This document shows, one piece after another, positions 1-9,692 of a DNA stretch of 64,000 bases. The position numbers and the translations under genes were made by a program. The DNA is from Vagococcus lutrae (GTDB taxonomy: Bacteria; Bacillota; Bacilli; Lactobacillales; Vagococcaceae). The stretch lies in assembly GCF_003987555.1 (NCBI RefSeq), contig NZ_NGJW01000009.1:24780-88779 (forward strand), written 5' to 3'. The notes beneath the pieces are model-generated. The model was not told the DNA's origin and did not search any database. It worked only from the letters and a program-made list of their open reading frames with translations. Numbering within the stretch: the stretch's first letter is position 1; each line of letters opens with the position of its first letter.

Positions 1-434
1 TAGACGAAAGCATACGGCGGTTCGGATAAAGCGCTACTATACGTGTAACTCTCTCTTTCAACTATATCTTCCGAATTCGTCACAAAAGACTCCACTTCTT
101 GTCTCACGTTCTTCTTCGAAATATCAACAATCGGTATACTCTCCAAATCCTCAACGACTGTCATAGCATCATTTAGTCGCGCATTTTTCGTCACTTCACG
201 CTCTTCAAAGTTAGTCGGTAAGGCGCTTAAATAATAGCCTTCTTTTTCTTGGGTAGAAAAATCATGCGGAATCGTAATCTTTTCTTCTTTCAGTCTACTT
301 TCAATATTATCTAAATAACTGCTTTCTGGCAATTGAGTTGTTTCTGCTTGTCCTTGAAAGTATGAAAATGCTAAAAAGAGATTGAGGGATAAAAAAGTAA
401 TCAAAAAGATAAACTCAATTCGTTTAAAATCCAT
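1..434 (-). CDS. yycI: YycI, regulator of the WalRK two-component system (partial, cut at left edge)
   Basis: Reading leftward from the ATG at 434, 144 codons stay open to the window edge, so the C-terminal part is missing. The start MDFKRIEFIFLITFLSLNLF is one hydrophobic membrane anchor (about residues 7-26), followed by a soluble extracytoplasmic region, as in the YycI family. It is the fourth gene of walR-walK-yycH-yycI, and its ATG overlaps the yycH stop by one base (TAATG), implying translational coupling. In Bacillus, YycI and YycH form a membrane complex with WalK and set its activity. Identity rests on the N-terminal anchor plus operon position. Confidence 0.85.
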   Translation of the reverse strand, partial: MDFKRIEFIFLITFLSLNLFLAFSYFQGQAETTQLPESSYLDNIESRLKEEKITIPHDFSTQEKEGYYLSALPTNFEEREVTKNARLNDAMTVVEDLESIPIVDISKKNVRQEVESFVTNSEDIVERESYTYSSALSEPPYAFV

Positions 435-1738
435 TACATCTCCTCCCGTTCCGTCGCTAATAAGTGTAACACTGTTGGGACATTATTCCACACGCCGCGA
501 TAGTTGACATACCATTCAGGTTCTAAATCTACTACTTGACGCGTTTCGCGGTTTGTGTGCCATGTATAACCAATTTGCAAGCCTTGAATATCTTCTTTTT
601 TGACACCAGCCATTAATAACTCATTTAAAACATCACTCGTTTGTGGCAATGTCACTGTCTCATCAGCCGGTATGGGAACTAAAATCGTCTCTTGGTTAGT
701 GACGATAGATAATTGTCCTTCAAAAAAGGATACTTCAATTCTACCTTTGTTTTGGTCACTAAAAATAGGATAGCCTTCTACAAAGTTACGATACACTATC
801 GTACCATTTTGATTAGCAAAGTAACGGACAATCCCCATATTATTTGCGATACGTTTAATCGCTTGATAGCTTGTATTCGCCATCTCTAAAGCATTTGGAT
901 TAGCTGGCGAATAGCGATCATTAAAGCGGACTTCTCCTGTTTCATATTGAATATTTAATTTCTGGCCTTCAGCATTCATCAAGTTGATATTCTTATCATC
1001 TTTTTGAGCGTCATTGGCAAAGACATCTTCAGTATTTTTAAAAAGGGCATTGGAAAACATAGTATACGACTGTGTTTCTAAGATATAACTATATTTTTTT
1101 AAGGTAACAGGTTCATCGTACAAATACAAATGTGGTGTCAGCGTCCCGTCCATTGTTACCTTTTTAAAGTGATTACGCCCTTCAGATAGTAAATCTTGAT
1201 AGGTCTCTTCATTTAAGCCTGAAGCACTTGCTTCATAAATTGTTTTATTGCGATCATCCATAAAATAAAGAACGGAGGCCTCCGGATCAAAAACTAAACG
1301 ATTGACTGTGACATTATCAATAGCATCTCCTTTTAACTTTTCTTCATTGATATCTAAATAATACTCAAGCGAGATAGCATCTGAAAATATCAATTCCACA
1401 CTAGGCGCTACTTGTTGTAGAGCAAAGTAACGGTCATCAGATAAGTCGCGATGTGCTGTCACTCTGCCAAGTTTCAACTGGAAAAGTAAGCGATTCATCC
1501 GATCGATTAACCCACTTCGATTACTTAGTGCAGCGTTATCCGGACTTTCGTGATAAACGAGCTGCACGGGTACAAATATATCTTTCGCTTCTTTAACTGC
1601 TGAAGGGGTAGCACTGGTGTTCATATTCTGTAAACTTTTATTGCCTGATTGCGTCCAAATTTTCCAAGAAAGAAAAAAACTAAGGCCAATCATGACAATC
1701 AATGCATAGCGTATTAAACGTTCTTTTAGTTTTTTCAT
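434..1738 (-). CDS. yycH: YycH, regulator of the WalRK two-component system
   Basis: A 434-residue protein with a short cytoplasmic start, one membrane anchor (about residues 10-27, YALIVMIGLSFFLSWKIW) and a long extracytoplasmic domain. Length and position directly after walK fit YycH, which acts with YycI on the WalK sensor domain. I chose the ATG at 1738 because it forms an ATGA overlap with the walK stop and lies 10 bases after GGAGG; a TTG at 1744 would add two residues but sits only 4 bases from the same ribosome binding site. The downstream yycI overlaps by one base. Confidence 0.88.
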   Translation of the reverse strand: MKKLKERLIRYALIVMIGLSFFLSWKIWTQSGNKSLQNMNTSATPSAVKEAKDIFVPVQLVYHESPDNAALSNRSGLIDRMNRLLFQLKLGRVTAHRDLSDDRYFALQQVAPSVELIFSDAISLEYYLDINEEKLKGDAIDNVTVNRLVFDPEASVLYFMDDRNKTIYEASASGLNEETYQDLLSEGRNHFKKVTMDGTLTPHLYLYDEPVTLKKYSYILETQSYTMFSNALFKNTEDVFANDAQKDDKNINLMNAEGQKLNIQYETGEVRFNDRYSPANPNALEMANTSYQAIKRIANNMGIVRYFANQNGTIVYRNFVEGYPIFSDQNKGRIEVSFFEGQLSIVTNQETILVPIPADETVTLPQTSDVLNELLMAGVKKEDIQGLQIGYTWHTNRETRQVVDLEPEWYVNYRGVWNNVPTVLHLLATEREEM

Positions 1739-3561
1739 TCCCAAAGGTCCTCCTCTACTGGTATGTAAGGTAGGGATATAAAGAAGGTAGAACCTGCATT
1801 TTCTTCACTTTCTGCCCAGATTGTTCCACCGTGACCTTGAACGACTTCTTTTGAAATGGCTAAGCCTAATCCAGAACCACCCATCGCCCGCGAGCGTGCT
1901 TTATCAACACGGAAGAAGCGATCAAAGACGCGTTTAACATCTTTTTTAGGTATGCCCATTCCTTGGTCTGAAACACTCATAATCACATTGTTATGCGTTT
2001 CTAATAACGAGCAGGTAATGACACCCCCGTCTGGAGAGTATTTCAAAGCATTATTTAAAATATTATCCAACACTTGAATCATCTTATCAGAATCGACTTC
2101 CACCCAAATCGTGCGTCGTGTAAATTCACGTCGGATTGTATAATCTTGATTTTTACTCGTAATCATCATCTCAAATCGATCTAAAACAAAGTTAAACATC
2201 TCGTTTAAGTTGACCATTTCAAGCTGTAAATTCATCTTTTGACTATCCATACGCGATAACTCTAGCAAGTCAGAAATCATGCGAATCATACGATCTGTTT
2301 CTTCTAGTGAGACGCTAATAAATTTTGGAGCAATATCTTGATCTTGCCAAGCTCCATCAGATAACGCTTCTAAATAGCTTCTCATACTAGTTAAAGGTGT
2401 TCGTAATTCATGAGACACATTTGATACAAACTCTCGCCGTTCAGATTCTACTTTTTGTTGTTCGGTTACATCATGCAAGACGCACACTAGACCACTGATA
2501 AACCCTGACTCTCGACGAATCATCGCAAAGTCAACGCGTAAAATCGTCCAATCGTCTTCCTCTTCACCCGGTATTTCAATTAATTGTTCGTTTTGTTCTT
2601 CTAATAATTGTCGGAGCGTATAATTTTCTTCAATACGCAAGACATGTAAAATAGATTGTCCAATCGCTGACTCAACCGTTTCATTTAATAATAATTGAGC
2701 CATCTCATTGATAATAATCACTTTTCCGCGTCGGTCGGTCGCCACTACTCCATCTGTCATATGAGATAGCACGCTATCCAACCGATGACGCTCGGCTTCT
2801 AATGTTTCCTGCGCTTCTTTTACTCGGTCAGAGAGTTCATTAAAAGTGTGCCCTAGCTGACCGAGCTCATCTTGACCGTGAACTTCGACCTTCCCCGTAT
2901 AATCGCCTGAAGCAATTCGCACGGCTTGACGTTGCATCTCGCCAATAGGTTTGGTGATAGTGCGTGCAACCAAAATCGCCACCCCAAGAGAAATTGTCAT
3001 GGCAATCACAGAAGCGGTAAAGAAAATTAAGGTCGTTTCACTAATTTCTTTATATTTTTTCTCAATATTACTTTTAACATAAACTGCACCGATAACAGCA
3101 TTCCCTGTGGTCGATTTCACTTGTTGAACATTAATATACACACGCTCTCCCGTGTTAGGATCTGTAATCTCCGTTCGTTTTTCTGAAAAATCATTTAAAC
3201 TATTATAATCATTTTTCTTTCCGACATCACTTTGCTTAGTAACTTCACTCGTCGCTCTTACAATCCCTTTATCATCGACAACACGAACTTCTAAAATATC
3301 ATTTTTAGCAAATTCACTAATGATACGCTTTAAATTCAAATCATCAGGATCGTCCGTATCGGATGTCAGCTCATTACTTAAATTGGATGCCAACTGTTCA
3401 ACTTGAGAATTCATGTTAATTTGAAACGTATTGATAGTCGTATTTTCCAGTTCTCTAATAAAAATAGCCCCGATGATTTCTACTGAAATCACTAACAGTA
3501 GAACAAACACCATGGCTATTTTAAAATGAACAGACTGGAAAAAATTAAATTTTTTCTTCAT
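1735..3561 (-). CDS. walK: WalK, essential cell-wall sensor histidine kinase
   Basis: 608 residues, the usual WalK length. Visible order: TM1 (13-35), extracytoplasmic Cache-like domain (about 36-175), TM2 (177-199), HAMP (200-250), PAS (about 258-365), HisKA with phospho-acceptor His384 in NVSHELRTP, then an ATPase with N-box DNILNNALKY, G1 DQGMGIP and G2 GSGLGLAI. It senses wall or membrane state and phosphorylates WalR, which controls peptidoglycan hydrolases. It follows walR by 16 bases with its own AGGAG site. The extracytoplasmic domain marks the low-GC Bacillus/Enterococcus type rather than the streptococcal VicK type, which lacks it. Confidence 0.97.
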   Translation of the reverse strand: MKKKFNFFQSVHFKIAMVFVLLLVISVEIIGAIFIRELENTTINTFQINMNSQVEQLASNLSNELTSDTDDPDDLNLKRIISEFAKNDILEVRVVDDKGIVRATSEVTKQSDVGKKNDYNSLNDFSEKRTEITDPNTGERVYINVQQVKSTTGNAVIGAVYVKSNIEKKYKEISETTLIFFTASVIAMTISLGVAILVARTITKPIGEMQRQAVRIASGDYTGKVEVHGQDELGQLGHTFNELSDRVKEAQETLEAERHRLDSVLSHMTDGVVATDRRGKVIIINEMAQLLLNETVESAIGQSILHVLRIEENYTLRQLLEEQNEQLIEIPGEEEDDWTILRVDFAMIRRESGFISGLVCVLHDVTEQQKVESERREFVSNVSHELRTPLTSMRSYLEALSDGAWQDQDIAPKFISVSLEETDRMIRMISDLLELSRMDSQKMNLQLEMVNLNEMFNFVLDRFEMMITSKNQDYTIRREFTRRTIWVEVDSDKMIQVLDNILNNALKYSPDGGVITCSLLETHNNVIMSVSDQGMGIPKKDVKRVFDRFFRVDKARSRAMGGSGLGLAISKEVVQGHGGTIWAESEENAGSTFFISLPYIPVEEDLWE

Positions 3562-3577
3562 ACTGTTTCTCTTTCTC

Positions 3578-4285
3578 CTAATCTTGCTCAGGATTTCTTA
3601 AATAATACCCGACACCACGACGCGTAATTAGCCACGAAGGGTGACTCGGACTGTCTTCTATTTTTTCTCTTAGACGACGAACCGTCACATCGACCGTCCG
3701 CACATCTCCAAAATAATCATATCCCCAAACGGTTTGTAATAAATGCTCGCGTGTCATGACCTGTCCTAAATGTTTAGCTAAGTAATGAAGCAACTCAAAT
3801 TCACGGTGGGTTAACTCGATTTTTTCACCACGTTTAGACACGATGTACGCATCTGGATGAATAGTTAAATCGCCCACTTCTAGTTCATTATTATCATTTT
3901 CTTCTTCTGCTGACGCAGCAGCTGCTCCTTGACGACGTAAATTCGCCTTAACCCGTGCAATTAATTCGCGATTTGAAAATGGTTTGGTTACATAATCATC
4001 TGCACCTAATTCAAGACCCAAAACTTTATCAATTTCTGAATCTTTGGCTGTCACCATAATAATCGGCATATCATGCTTTTTGCGAATTTGACGACAGACT
4101 TCTAGCCCGTCTATTTTTGGTAACATTAAATCTAATAGGATTAAGTCTGGTACGACTTCTTCCGCTTGTTCGATTGCTTCCTCACCATCATAAGCCGTGT
4201 AAACATCATAACCTTCTTTTGAAAGATTAAACTTTACTATATCTGAGATGGGCTTTTCATCATCTACGACTAATATCTTTTTCAT
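3578..4285 (-). CDS. walR: WalR, OmpR-family response regulator
   Basis: 235 residues: receiver domain (1-120) with phospho-acceptor Asp52 in LILLDLMLP and the conserved TKPF lysine, a short acidic/Ala linker (about 121-138), and a C-terminal winged-helix DNA-binding domain ending in RRGVGYYL. It is the essential regulator of cell-wall metabolism and is phosphorylated by WalK. The start at 4285 gives the canonical [10 protein letters not shown] and has GGAGG 10 bases upstream; an open frame extends ten codons further up without a better site. It heads the operon walR-walK-yycH-yycI behind the promoter at 4339-4367. Confidence 0.97.
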   Translation of the reverse strand: MKKILVVDDEKPISDIVKFNLSKEGYDVYTAYDGEEAIEQAEEVVPDLILLDLMLPKIDGLEVCRQIRKKHDMPIIMVTAKDSEIDKVLGLELGADDYVTKPFSNRELIARVKANLRRQGAAAASAEEENDNNELEVGDLTIHPDAYIVSKRGEKIELTHREFELLHYLAKHLGQVMTREHLLQTVWGYDYFGDVRTVDVTVRRLREKIEDSPSHPSWLITRRGVGYYLRNPEQD

Positions 4286-4338
4286 GTATTTATTTCCTCC
4301 TCTAGAGCAGAACACTTCATTACACGGATATTACTTCC

Positions 4339-4367
4339 ATTATACATTATTTTAACAAGAGTTTAAA
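4339..4367 (-). promoter_or_regulatory. Predicted sigma-A promoter of the walRK operon
   Basis: On the minus strand: -35 TTTAAA, 17-base spacer, perfect -10 TATAAT, about 50 bases upstream of walR. The -35 is weak but spacing is ideal. Confidence 0.55.
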
Positions 4368-4391
4368 CTCTAGACATTCCTTTGTTAAAAT

Positions 4392-4425
4392 AAAAAACTA
4401 CCAGTCTTGATTGACTGGCAGTTTT
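4392..4425 (-). terminator. Rho-independent terminator after helD
   Basis: Starts just past the helD TAG. Stem ACTGCCAGTC / GACTGGTAGT (one G-U pair), with flanking A/T extending it, six-base loop and a T-run on the minus strand. Confidence 0.85.
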
Positions 4426-4426
4426 T

Positions 4427-6580
4427 CTATTTTAATAACTCAGTAAGTTGCGCGATAAATGGTAGGGTTAATTCATGCATTGCACGCGAACTTGCGGTAT
4501 AAAGTAAGTGCCTTGCCATTTGCGTATCTGGATAGTGATTATTTGAGACATCGTGAATGAGCACGTGGTCAAACTCTAATCCTTTCGCTAAATGAATCGG
4601 CATCATCATGGTTTTTGTTGAAAAATTCATCGCTGCCGTATCTGTGACAACATGTAAATCATGTGGACGTCCGAGTGATTCATACAGTGTTTTGGCTTCC
4701 TCACTTGTTTTCGTTAAGATGACACGACGCGTATTTTTTTCACGCTGCGCGATAAACGTTTGTAAATATTCTCTATAAGCTTGCTCATTTTTTAAAGGTA
4801 CATAGACCGGATTCTTACCCGGACGATTAATCACTTCAATCCCACTGCTTTCGCCACCTGCTAAGTGTTTCATCAACTGACTAATCGGACCACTTGAGCG
4901 GTAGGATTTTTTTAACGCCATTCGTTTAATACGACGCCCTTCTCCTTCAAATATCGGAGCCATGCGGTCAAAAGATGTGCCCTGTACAAAAATAGACTGT
5001 AGTCCATCTCCCACTAATGTGAAGTTCGCTTGGTCAAATATTTTAGATAGGAAATAAAGTTGCGTTTCTGAATAATCTTGCACTTCATCTACAATCACAT
5101 ATTTAACCCGTCGTTCATTTCGCTGACGTAATAATAGATAATGCAGATAAGCAAACTCTGTACTTTGGTCAAGTGATAACGGTAAAGATAATGCCTCACC
5201 AGTTGCTTCAACATAGTGACGTTCTAAATCTAACCAACCATAGCGTTGAATACGCTGACGTACATTACCAAAACGTTTCGTTAATAGTTTAAATGCAATC
5301 CGCTCGATATTGTCATCTTCACTACCTTTCATCCCTTTTGGAAATAGTTGCTTATACTCTTCATTGCTTAAATCTTGAACTTCATCACGCCAGTATGCTT
5401 GCTTACTCTCTGTTTTGATGTATCGTTCGACTTGTGCCAACATTTGTTCACGCACGTATTCTAAACGACGATACATCTCCGTACTATCAGGCAAGGATGC
5501 CAGTGTTTCCTGCATCCATTCGGCCGAAATTACAACCTCTTCCTCACGCTTTAATGGGATAAAATAAATATCTTTCGCCGTCAATTTTTCCACATAGGAT
5601 TCCAATGTCAACATATGTGTCAAATCTGTCCGAACAGTCTGATTCTCTAGTTGCTCAGCCATCGTCTCAACAGGATAGTGACGTCCTTTTAGTTTCATTA
5701 AATCACGAAACGTCATTTGACGCGGATTTTTTTCACCAAGACTTGGTAAGACTTCTTCGATATATTGGCTAAACATCGGGTTAGGCGACAGAAGTAAAAC
5801 TTGCTCCGGTAACAAATCATCCCGATAACGATAGAGTAAATAAGCGATTCGCTGTAAAATAGTCGACGTCTTACCACTTCCCGCAATTCCTTCAACAATC
5901 AGCACGTGACTCGCTGTATCACGAATAATTTCATTTTGCTCGCGCTGAATGGTGCTTGTAATATCTTGTAATTTTGCAGAAGAAGACTCATTTAAAACTT
6001 CTAACAACATCGGGTCTTCAATTGCAGTCGTCGTATCAAAGAAATCAAGCAACCGGTCACGTTCTACGCGAATCTGACGACGATTTTTCAAATCAACAGG
6101 GACGGTTCCCACAGGGGCTTCATAAGACGTTTTGCCTATATTATTTTCATAGTATAAGTTAGCAATCGGTGATCGCCAATCATAAACATATTGTTCATGA
6201 TTATCATCACTAAAGCCTGCCACTCCTATATAAAAAGACTCTACGTCTTCTTCATCTGGATACTGCACATCTAATTTAGCAAAATAAGCGGAATCCATTA
6301 ATTGCGTCACATTATGATGCTGTTTCGCCAGCCATTCCCGTTTATAATTTAACTGTGCTAATTCCTGGTTTTTTTGTTCAACCTCGATTAATGACTCAAA
6401 ACTATCTGAAACAGAGTCTTGACTCATCCTCAAATCACCTGATAAGCCTTGAATAAATTGTCGTGAATCTTGGTCGGCATGTTCTGCTGCTTGTACAACA
6501 TCTTGATAGGTCTCGGTTAATTTATTATAAACTTTATCTAAATAGGCTTCTTCTAGTTTCCATTCGCGTTCATCTGACAC
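4427..6580 (-). CDS. helD: HelD-type UvrD-like ATPase that recycles RNA polymerase
   Basis: 717 residues. The N-terminal 1-100 region is helical and charged, like the HelD arm that enters the RNA polymerase secondary channel. The Walker A motif GIAGSGKT is at 231-238; a second helicase half carries VIVDEVQDYS (Walker B, motif II) and a C-terminal region with the superfamily-1 order of motifs. In Bacillus, HelD removes stalled RNA polymerase from DNA using ATP. The start is GTG at 6580 behind GGGGGA. It is monocistronic, between the promoter at 6617-6645 and the terminator at 4392-4425. It is called HelD rather than UvrD/PcrA because of the N-terminal arm and late Walker A. Confidence 0.88.
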   Translation of the reverse strand: MSDEREWKLEEAYLDKVYNKLTETYQDVVQAAEHADQDSRQFIQGLSGDLRMSQDSVSDSFESLIEVEQKNQELAQLNYKREWLAKQHHNVTQLMDSAYFAKLDVQYPDEEDVESFYIGVAGFSDDNHEQYVYDWRSPIANLYYENNIGKTSYEAPVGTVPVDLKNRRQIRVERDRLLDFFDTTTAIEDPMLLEVLNESSSAKLQDITSTIQREQNEIIRDTASHVLIVEGIAGSGKTSTILQRIAYLLYRYRDDLLPEQVLLLSPNPMFSQYIEEVLPSLGEKNPRQMTFRDLMKLKGRHYPVETMAEQLENQTVRTDLTHMLTLESYVEKLTAKDIYFIPLKREEEVVISAEWMQETLASLPDSTEMYRRLEYVREQMLAQVERYIKTESKQAYWRDEVQDLSNEEYKQLFPKGMKGSEDDNIERIAFKLLTKRFGNVRQRIQRYGWLDLERHYVEATGEALSLPLSLDQSTEFAYLHYLLLRQRNERRVKYVIVDEVQDYSETQLYFLSKIFDQANFTLVGDGLQSIFVQGTSFDRMAPIFEGEGRRIKRMALKKSYRSSGPISQLMKHLAGGESSGIEVINRPGKNPVYVPLKNEQAYREYLQTFIAQREKNTRRVILTKTSEEAKTLYESLGRPHDLHVVTDTAAMNFSTKTMMMPIHLAKGLEFDHVLIHDVSNNHYPDTQMARHLLYTASSRAMHELTLPFIAQLTELLK

Positions 6581-6616
6581 ATTGATTCCCCCAGTACATT
6601 TCGTTCATGACCAATA

Positions 6617-6645
6617 ATTTTACGGTGTTACTCGGCCTTTGTCAA
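6617..6645 (-). promoter_or_regulatory. Predicted sigma-A promoter of helD, with an inverted repeat over its -35
   Basis: Minus strand: consensus -35 TTGACA, 17 bases, -10 TAAAAT, 37 bases before the GTG. A perfect 8-base inverted repeat (GTTACTCG at 6627-6634 and CGAGTAAC at 6646-6653) brackets the -35. Confidence 0.75.
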
Positions 6646-6655
6646 CGAGTAACGC

Positions 6656-7519
6656 TTACGAATCGCAACGAGATGACTTTTCAAAATATTGCGAAATCAC
6701 TTCTTTTGAATCATTCAACTTTTGAAGGGAATATTCATATTCTTGTGAAGCGAAAGCAGAAAAAAGTATATCCACAGCAAATAGCTGGACTAACAGTGAA
6801 TTCGTTGCAGAACTTCTAAGTGGGGCTTCACCACCTGTTGCGGTCAACAAAGTAACATCTGCTTGTTTAGCAAGTGTCGAATCGCGACGACTCGTCAAAC
6901 CAACGACTTTAATCCCTTTATTTTTCGCAACTTCCATTAGCTTCAACACTTCAGGCTTTTCACCTGAATTAGAAATCGCAAATAGTAGTGCGGGAGCTTG
7001 TTGCGTTACCATAGCTGTCGCTAGTAAATGATGATCTTGCTCATTCATCACGCTACGTCCTATCCGGCTTAGTTTTTGATAAATATCGTTGGCCACCAAA
7101 CCAGAAGCACCTAAACCATACGTATAAAAAACAGTCGTTTCTCGCATCCAAGCTAAAGCTTGTTCCAACTCTTTATTTTTTAATCGTTCTACTGTTTCAT
7201 CAAAAGCATAATCTAATTTCACTCGTAATTTCTTTTTTAACTGATCAAGCGATTCATCTGGCACAATATCTGTTAATAAATCTTCTGCCACTTGTTCTGG
7301 TATCGCCGATAGCTGTAATTTTAAATCCGGAAAGCCCGCTAATCCTAACGAGTGACACAAACGGACGATAGTTGCTGGACTCGAATCCGCTTCTTTAGCT
7401 AACCCTGTAACTGTCATATGAATCACGTCTTTAGGATATTGTAAAATCCACTCCGCTAGCTTACGTTCTGACTTAGATAATAGCTCTAAGTTTTCTTTTA
7501 TTTTAATTAATACATTCAC
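6656..7519 (-). CDS. murR: MurR/RpiR-family transcriptional regulator of MurNAc use
   Basis: About 287 residues: an N-terminal RpiR-type helix-turn-helix (about 1-75, including SSPATIVRLCHSLG) and a C-terminal SIS sugar-phosphate domain (about 115-270, with GLGASGLVANDIY and FAISNSGEKPEVL). MurR proteins sense MurNAc-6-phosphate or related esters, and its position just downstream of mupG-murQ-murP supports that ligand. The GTG at 7519 is chosen because GAGGTGAT, matching the 16S tail, lies 8 bases before it; an ATG at 7525 and a GTG at 7528 are too close. It lies behind the terminator at 7575-7615 and probably has its own weak promoter (TCGACC, 17 bases, TAAGAT). Confidence 0.82.
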   Translation of the reverse strand: MNVLIKIKENLELLSKSERKLAEWILQYPKDVIHMTVTGLAKEADSSPATIVRLCHSLGLAGFPDLKLQLSAIPEQVAEDLLTDIVPDESLDQLKKKLRVKLDYAFDETVERLKNKELEQALAWMRETTVFYTYGLGASGLVANDIYQKLSRIGRSVMNEQDHHLLATAMVTQQAPALLFAISNSGEKPEVLKLMEVAKNKGIKVVGLTSRRDSTLAKQADVTLLTATGGEAPLRSSATNSLLVQLFAVDILFSAFASQEYEYSLQKLNDSKEVISQYFEKSSRCDS

Positions 7520-7574
7520 ACCCATCACCTCTTCTCTATCTTACCTTCCTTCGATACTTTGGTCGAGAACTTTC

Positions 7575-7615
7575 TAAAAAAAGCAGACTCGAACGAGACG
7601 TTCGAGTCTGCTTTT
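7575..7615 (-). terminator. Strong Rho-independent terminator after the MurNAc operon
   Basis: Perfect 17-base-pair stem (arms 7579-7595 and 7599-7615), three-base loop and a seven-T run on the minus strand. The stem begins inside the stop codon of the HAD gene and separates murR from the catabolic operon. Confidence 0.95.
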
Positions 7616-8243
7616 AAACAAAGTCTAGCACCTGTATCAGCTTGTCAATCTCTGCATGAGCTTGAGGGGCCTCGATGTAGTAAAACGGATTTCGTAATAA
7701 CAATACGTCAATACCCGCTCGGCTAGCCGCTAATACACCATAATAAGAGTCTTCGACAGCTATACACTCGCTTGGTTGATAGCCTAATTTTTCGGCTGTT
7801 GCTTGATAAATTGCCGGATGTGGTTTCGACTCCTCAAATGATTCCCCGCTAACGTACGTTTCAAAATAAGATGCCAGACCTGTTTCTGTCAAGACTTGCT
7901 CGATAGCTCGCTGACTTCCTGAAGATGCGACAGCTAACGTGAGTCCCTTTTGTTGTAGTTTCTTTAATAACGTTTCTGCCGTAGGGTCTAAAATTGATGC
8001 ATAATCAATGATATGCTTTGCTGTATACGCCCGATAGGCGGTTAAAAATTCTGTTTGTTTACGAGCGTCATTAGGAAACAGTGTCGCCATCATCTTGGGA
8101 GGGTTAGAGCCTACAAAAGATAACTGCTGCTTTTCCGTTAAATGTACCCCATATTTTTCAAAGAATCGTTGCCGTCTTTTTTGATAAACAGGCTCTGAGG
8201 CAATCAGCACACCATCCATATCAAAAATAACTGCTTTTTTCAT
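7614..8243 (-). CDS. HAD-family sugar-phosphate phosphatase or phosphomutase (beta-PGM-like)
   Basis: 209 residues with the subfamily IA plan: nucleophile motif FDMDGVLIASEP (Asp8, Asp10), a helical cap, motif II VASSGSQRA, a conserved lysine in SKPHPAIY and acidic motif IV VEDSYYGVLAA. The family includes beta-phosphoglucomutase and 2-deoxyglucose-6-phosphatase types; I cannot tell mutase from phosphatase. It starts 3 bases after the murP stop with GGGAG at good distance and is the last gene of the mupG-murQ-murP operon. That position suggests it acts on a phosphorylated intermediate or by-product of MurNAc or GlcNAc, which is inference. Confidence 0.75.
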   Translation of the reverse strand: MKKAVIFDMDGVLIASEPVYQKRRQRFFEKYGVHLTEKQQLSFVGSNPPKMMATLFPNDARKQTEFLTAYRAYTAKHIIDYASILDPTAETLLKKLQQKGLTLAVASSGSQRAIEQVLTETGLASYFETYVSGESFEESKPHPAIYQATAEKLGYQPSECIAVEDSYYGVLAASRAGIDVLLLRNPFYYIEAPQAHAEIDKLIQVLDFV

Positions 8244-8246
8244 TGA

Positions 8247-9677
8247 CTAAGCTCCCATTTGCATTTCTTTAGTCGTTCCAAAGAAATAAGTCGCTACAAA
8301 ACCACCCGCATAGGCAGCTAATAATCCTAACACATAGCCAAACCAGTGACCGTTAGCGATTAATGGAATTAACGCAACACCACTTGGTCCAATAGATGTC
8401 GCACCAATGTTACCGATTAAACCAATCACGGCACCACCGACTCCACCACCGATACAAGCCGTAATAAACGGACGACCTAATGGTAACGTCACACCATAAA
8501 TTAGTGGCTCACCAATTCCTAAAATACCAACTGGTAATGCCCCTTTAATTAATTCTGTTAATTGAGTGTTTTTACGACATTTTACCCATAATGCTAAAGC
8601 AGCTCCGACTTGACCAGCACCGGCCATCGCTAAGATAGGTAGAAGTAACGTACTGCCTGTTTGTTCAATCATTTCTAAATGAACAGGTGTTAAAATTTGA
8701 TGTAATCCAAACATTACCATTGGAAGGAAGCTTGCTCCTAATACAAAACCAGCGAAAGCTCCGCCAATATTTAAGACCCAGTTTAATGCTCCAACTAATG
8801 AATTAGAAATCACTCCTGCAATAGGCATGATTAAGAAAATTGTTATAAGCCCCATTACCATTAAACTAATGGTTGGTGTCACAATAATATCGATAGACTC
8901 AGGTACGATGTCATGTAGTTTCTTCTCAATAAATGATAGTAGAAATACTGCAAAGATAACCCCAATAATCCCACCTTGACCTGGACTTAAGTTATCTCCT
9001 GTAAAAATGTTAGGAAGTGGTAAATCAGGATTCATACCTGTCAAGGTCGTAATCCCCCCGATAACCCCACCTAAACTTGGAGAAGCTCCAAATTCACGGG
9101 CACTATTAATCCCAACATAAATCACTAAGTAAGCAAAGATACCACTTTGAATAATACTCGCCACACTTGCAATATTTACCCAAGCGTCGCCTGAAATAGA
9201 ACCTGCCGTTAACATGTTTTTAATGATAGAAGCAAATCCACCAATAATCCCTGATCCAACAAAAGCTGGAATTAACGGTACGAAAATATTAGCGATAGAT
9301 TTCAATGCTTTTGACCATGGTTTTTGATTTTTCTTCTTCACTTCTGCTTTCATCTCAGCAGCTTTTTGGTTAACCGCCTCTTTACCGCTAACCGTTGTTG
9401 CGGTAGGAAAATCTTCACCCAACTCTACTCCTACCATATCGACCATTTCTTTGGCTACTTTATTAACCGTTCCAGGTCCGACTACGACTTGAAGGGTATC
9501 GTCTTCTACCACACCCATAACACCTTCAATATTCTTTAAGCCTTCTAAATCGACTTTATTATAATCTTTAATTTCCATACGAACACGTGTCATACAATGG
9601 ACAACCTTGTTCACATTTGTTTGTCCCCCAACATACTGATAAATCTCAGACGCAATGCGTTTATTTTTATCTGTCAT
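8247..9677 (-). CDS. murP: PTS MurNAc/MurNAc-GlcNAc transporter, EIIBC
   Basis: 476 residues. The EIIB domain (1-90) carries the phosphorylated Cys28 in VVHCMTRVR; the EIIC domain (about 115-470) has about ten membrane segments and the GIGEPLIYG motif. It belongs to the glucose/sucrose PTS class and has no EIIA domain, so it needs EIIA from elsewhere; one lies at 31458-31940. Operon position behind mupG and murQ points to MurNAc or the MurNAc-GlcNAc disaccharide as substrate, imported and phosphorylated on MurNAc O6. The gap to murQ is 15 bases. Confidence 0.87.
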   Translation of the reverse strand: MTDKNKRIASEIYQYVGGQTNVNKVVHCMTRVRMEIKDYNKVDLEGLKNIEGVMGVVEDDTLQVVVGPGTVNKVAKEMVDMVGVELGEDFPTATTVSGKEAVNQKAAEMKAEVKKKNQKPWSKALKSIANIFVPLIPAFVGSGIIGGFASIIKNMLTAGSISGDAWVNIASVASIIQSGIFAYLVIYVGINSAREFGASPSLGGVIGGITTLTGMNPDLPLPNIFTGDNLSPGQGGIIGVIFAVFLLSFIEKKLHDIVPESIDIIVTPTISLMVMGLITIFLIMPIAGVISNSLVGALNWVLNIGGAFAGFVLGASFLPMVMFGLHQILTPVHLEMIEQTGSTLLLPILAMAGAGQVGAALALWVKCRKNTQLTELIKGALPVGILGIGEPLIYGVTLPLGRPFITACIGGGVGGAVIGLIGNIGATSIGPSGVALIPLIANGHWFGYVLGLLAAYAGGFVATYFFGTTKEMQMGA

Positions 9678-9692
9678 TTACTTTCTCTCCTT

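Noticed and set aside
6607..6819. 70-codon plus-strand frame over the murR end and helD promoter
   Set aside because: No ribosome binding site and it overlaps well-supported elements on the other strand.
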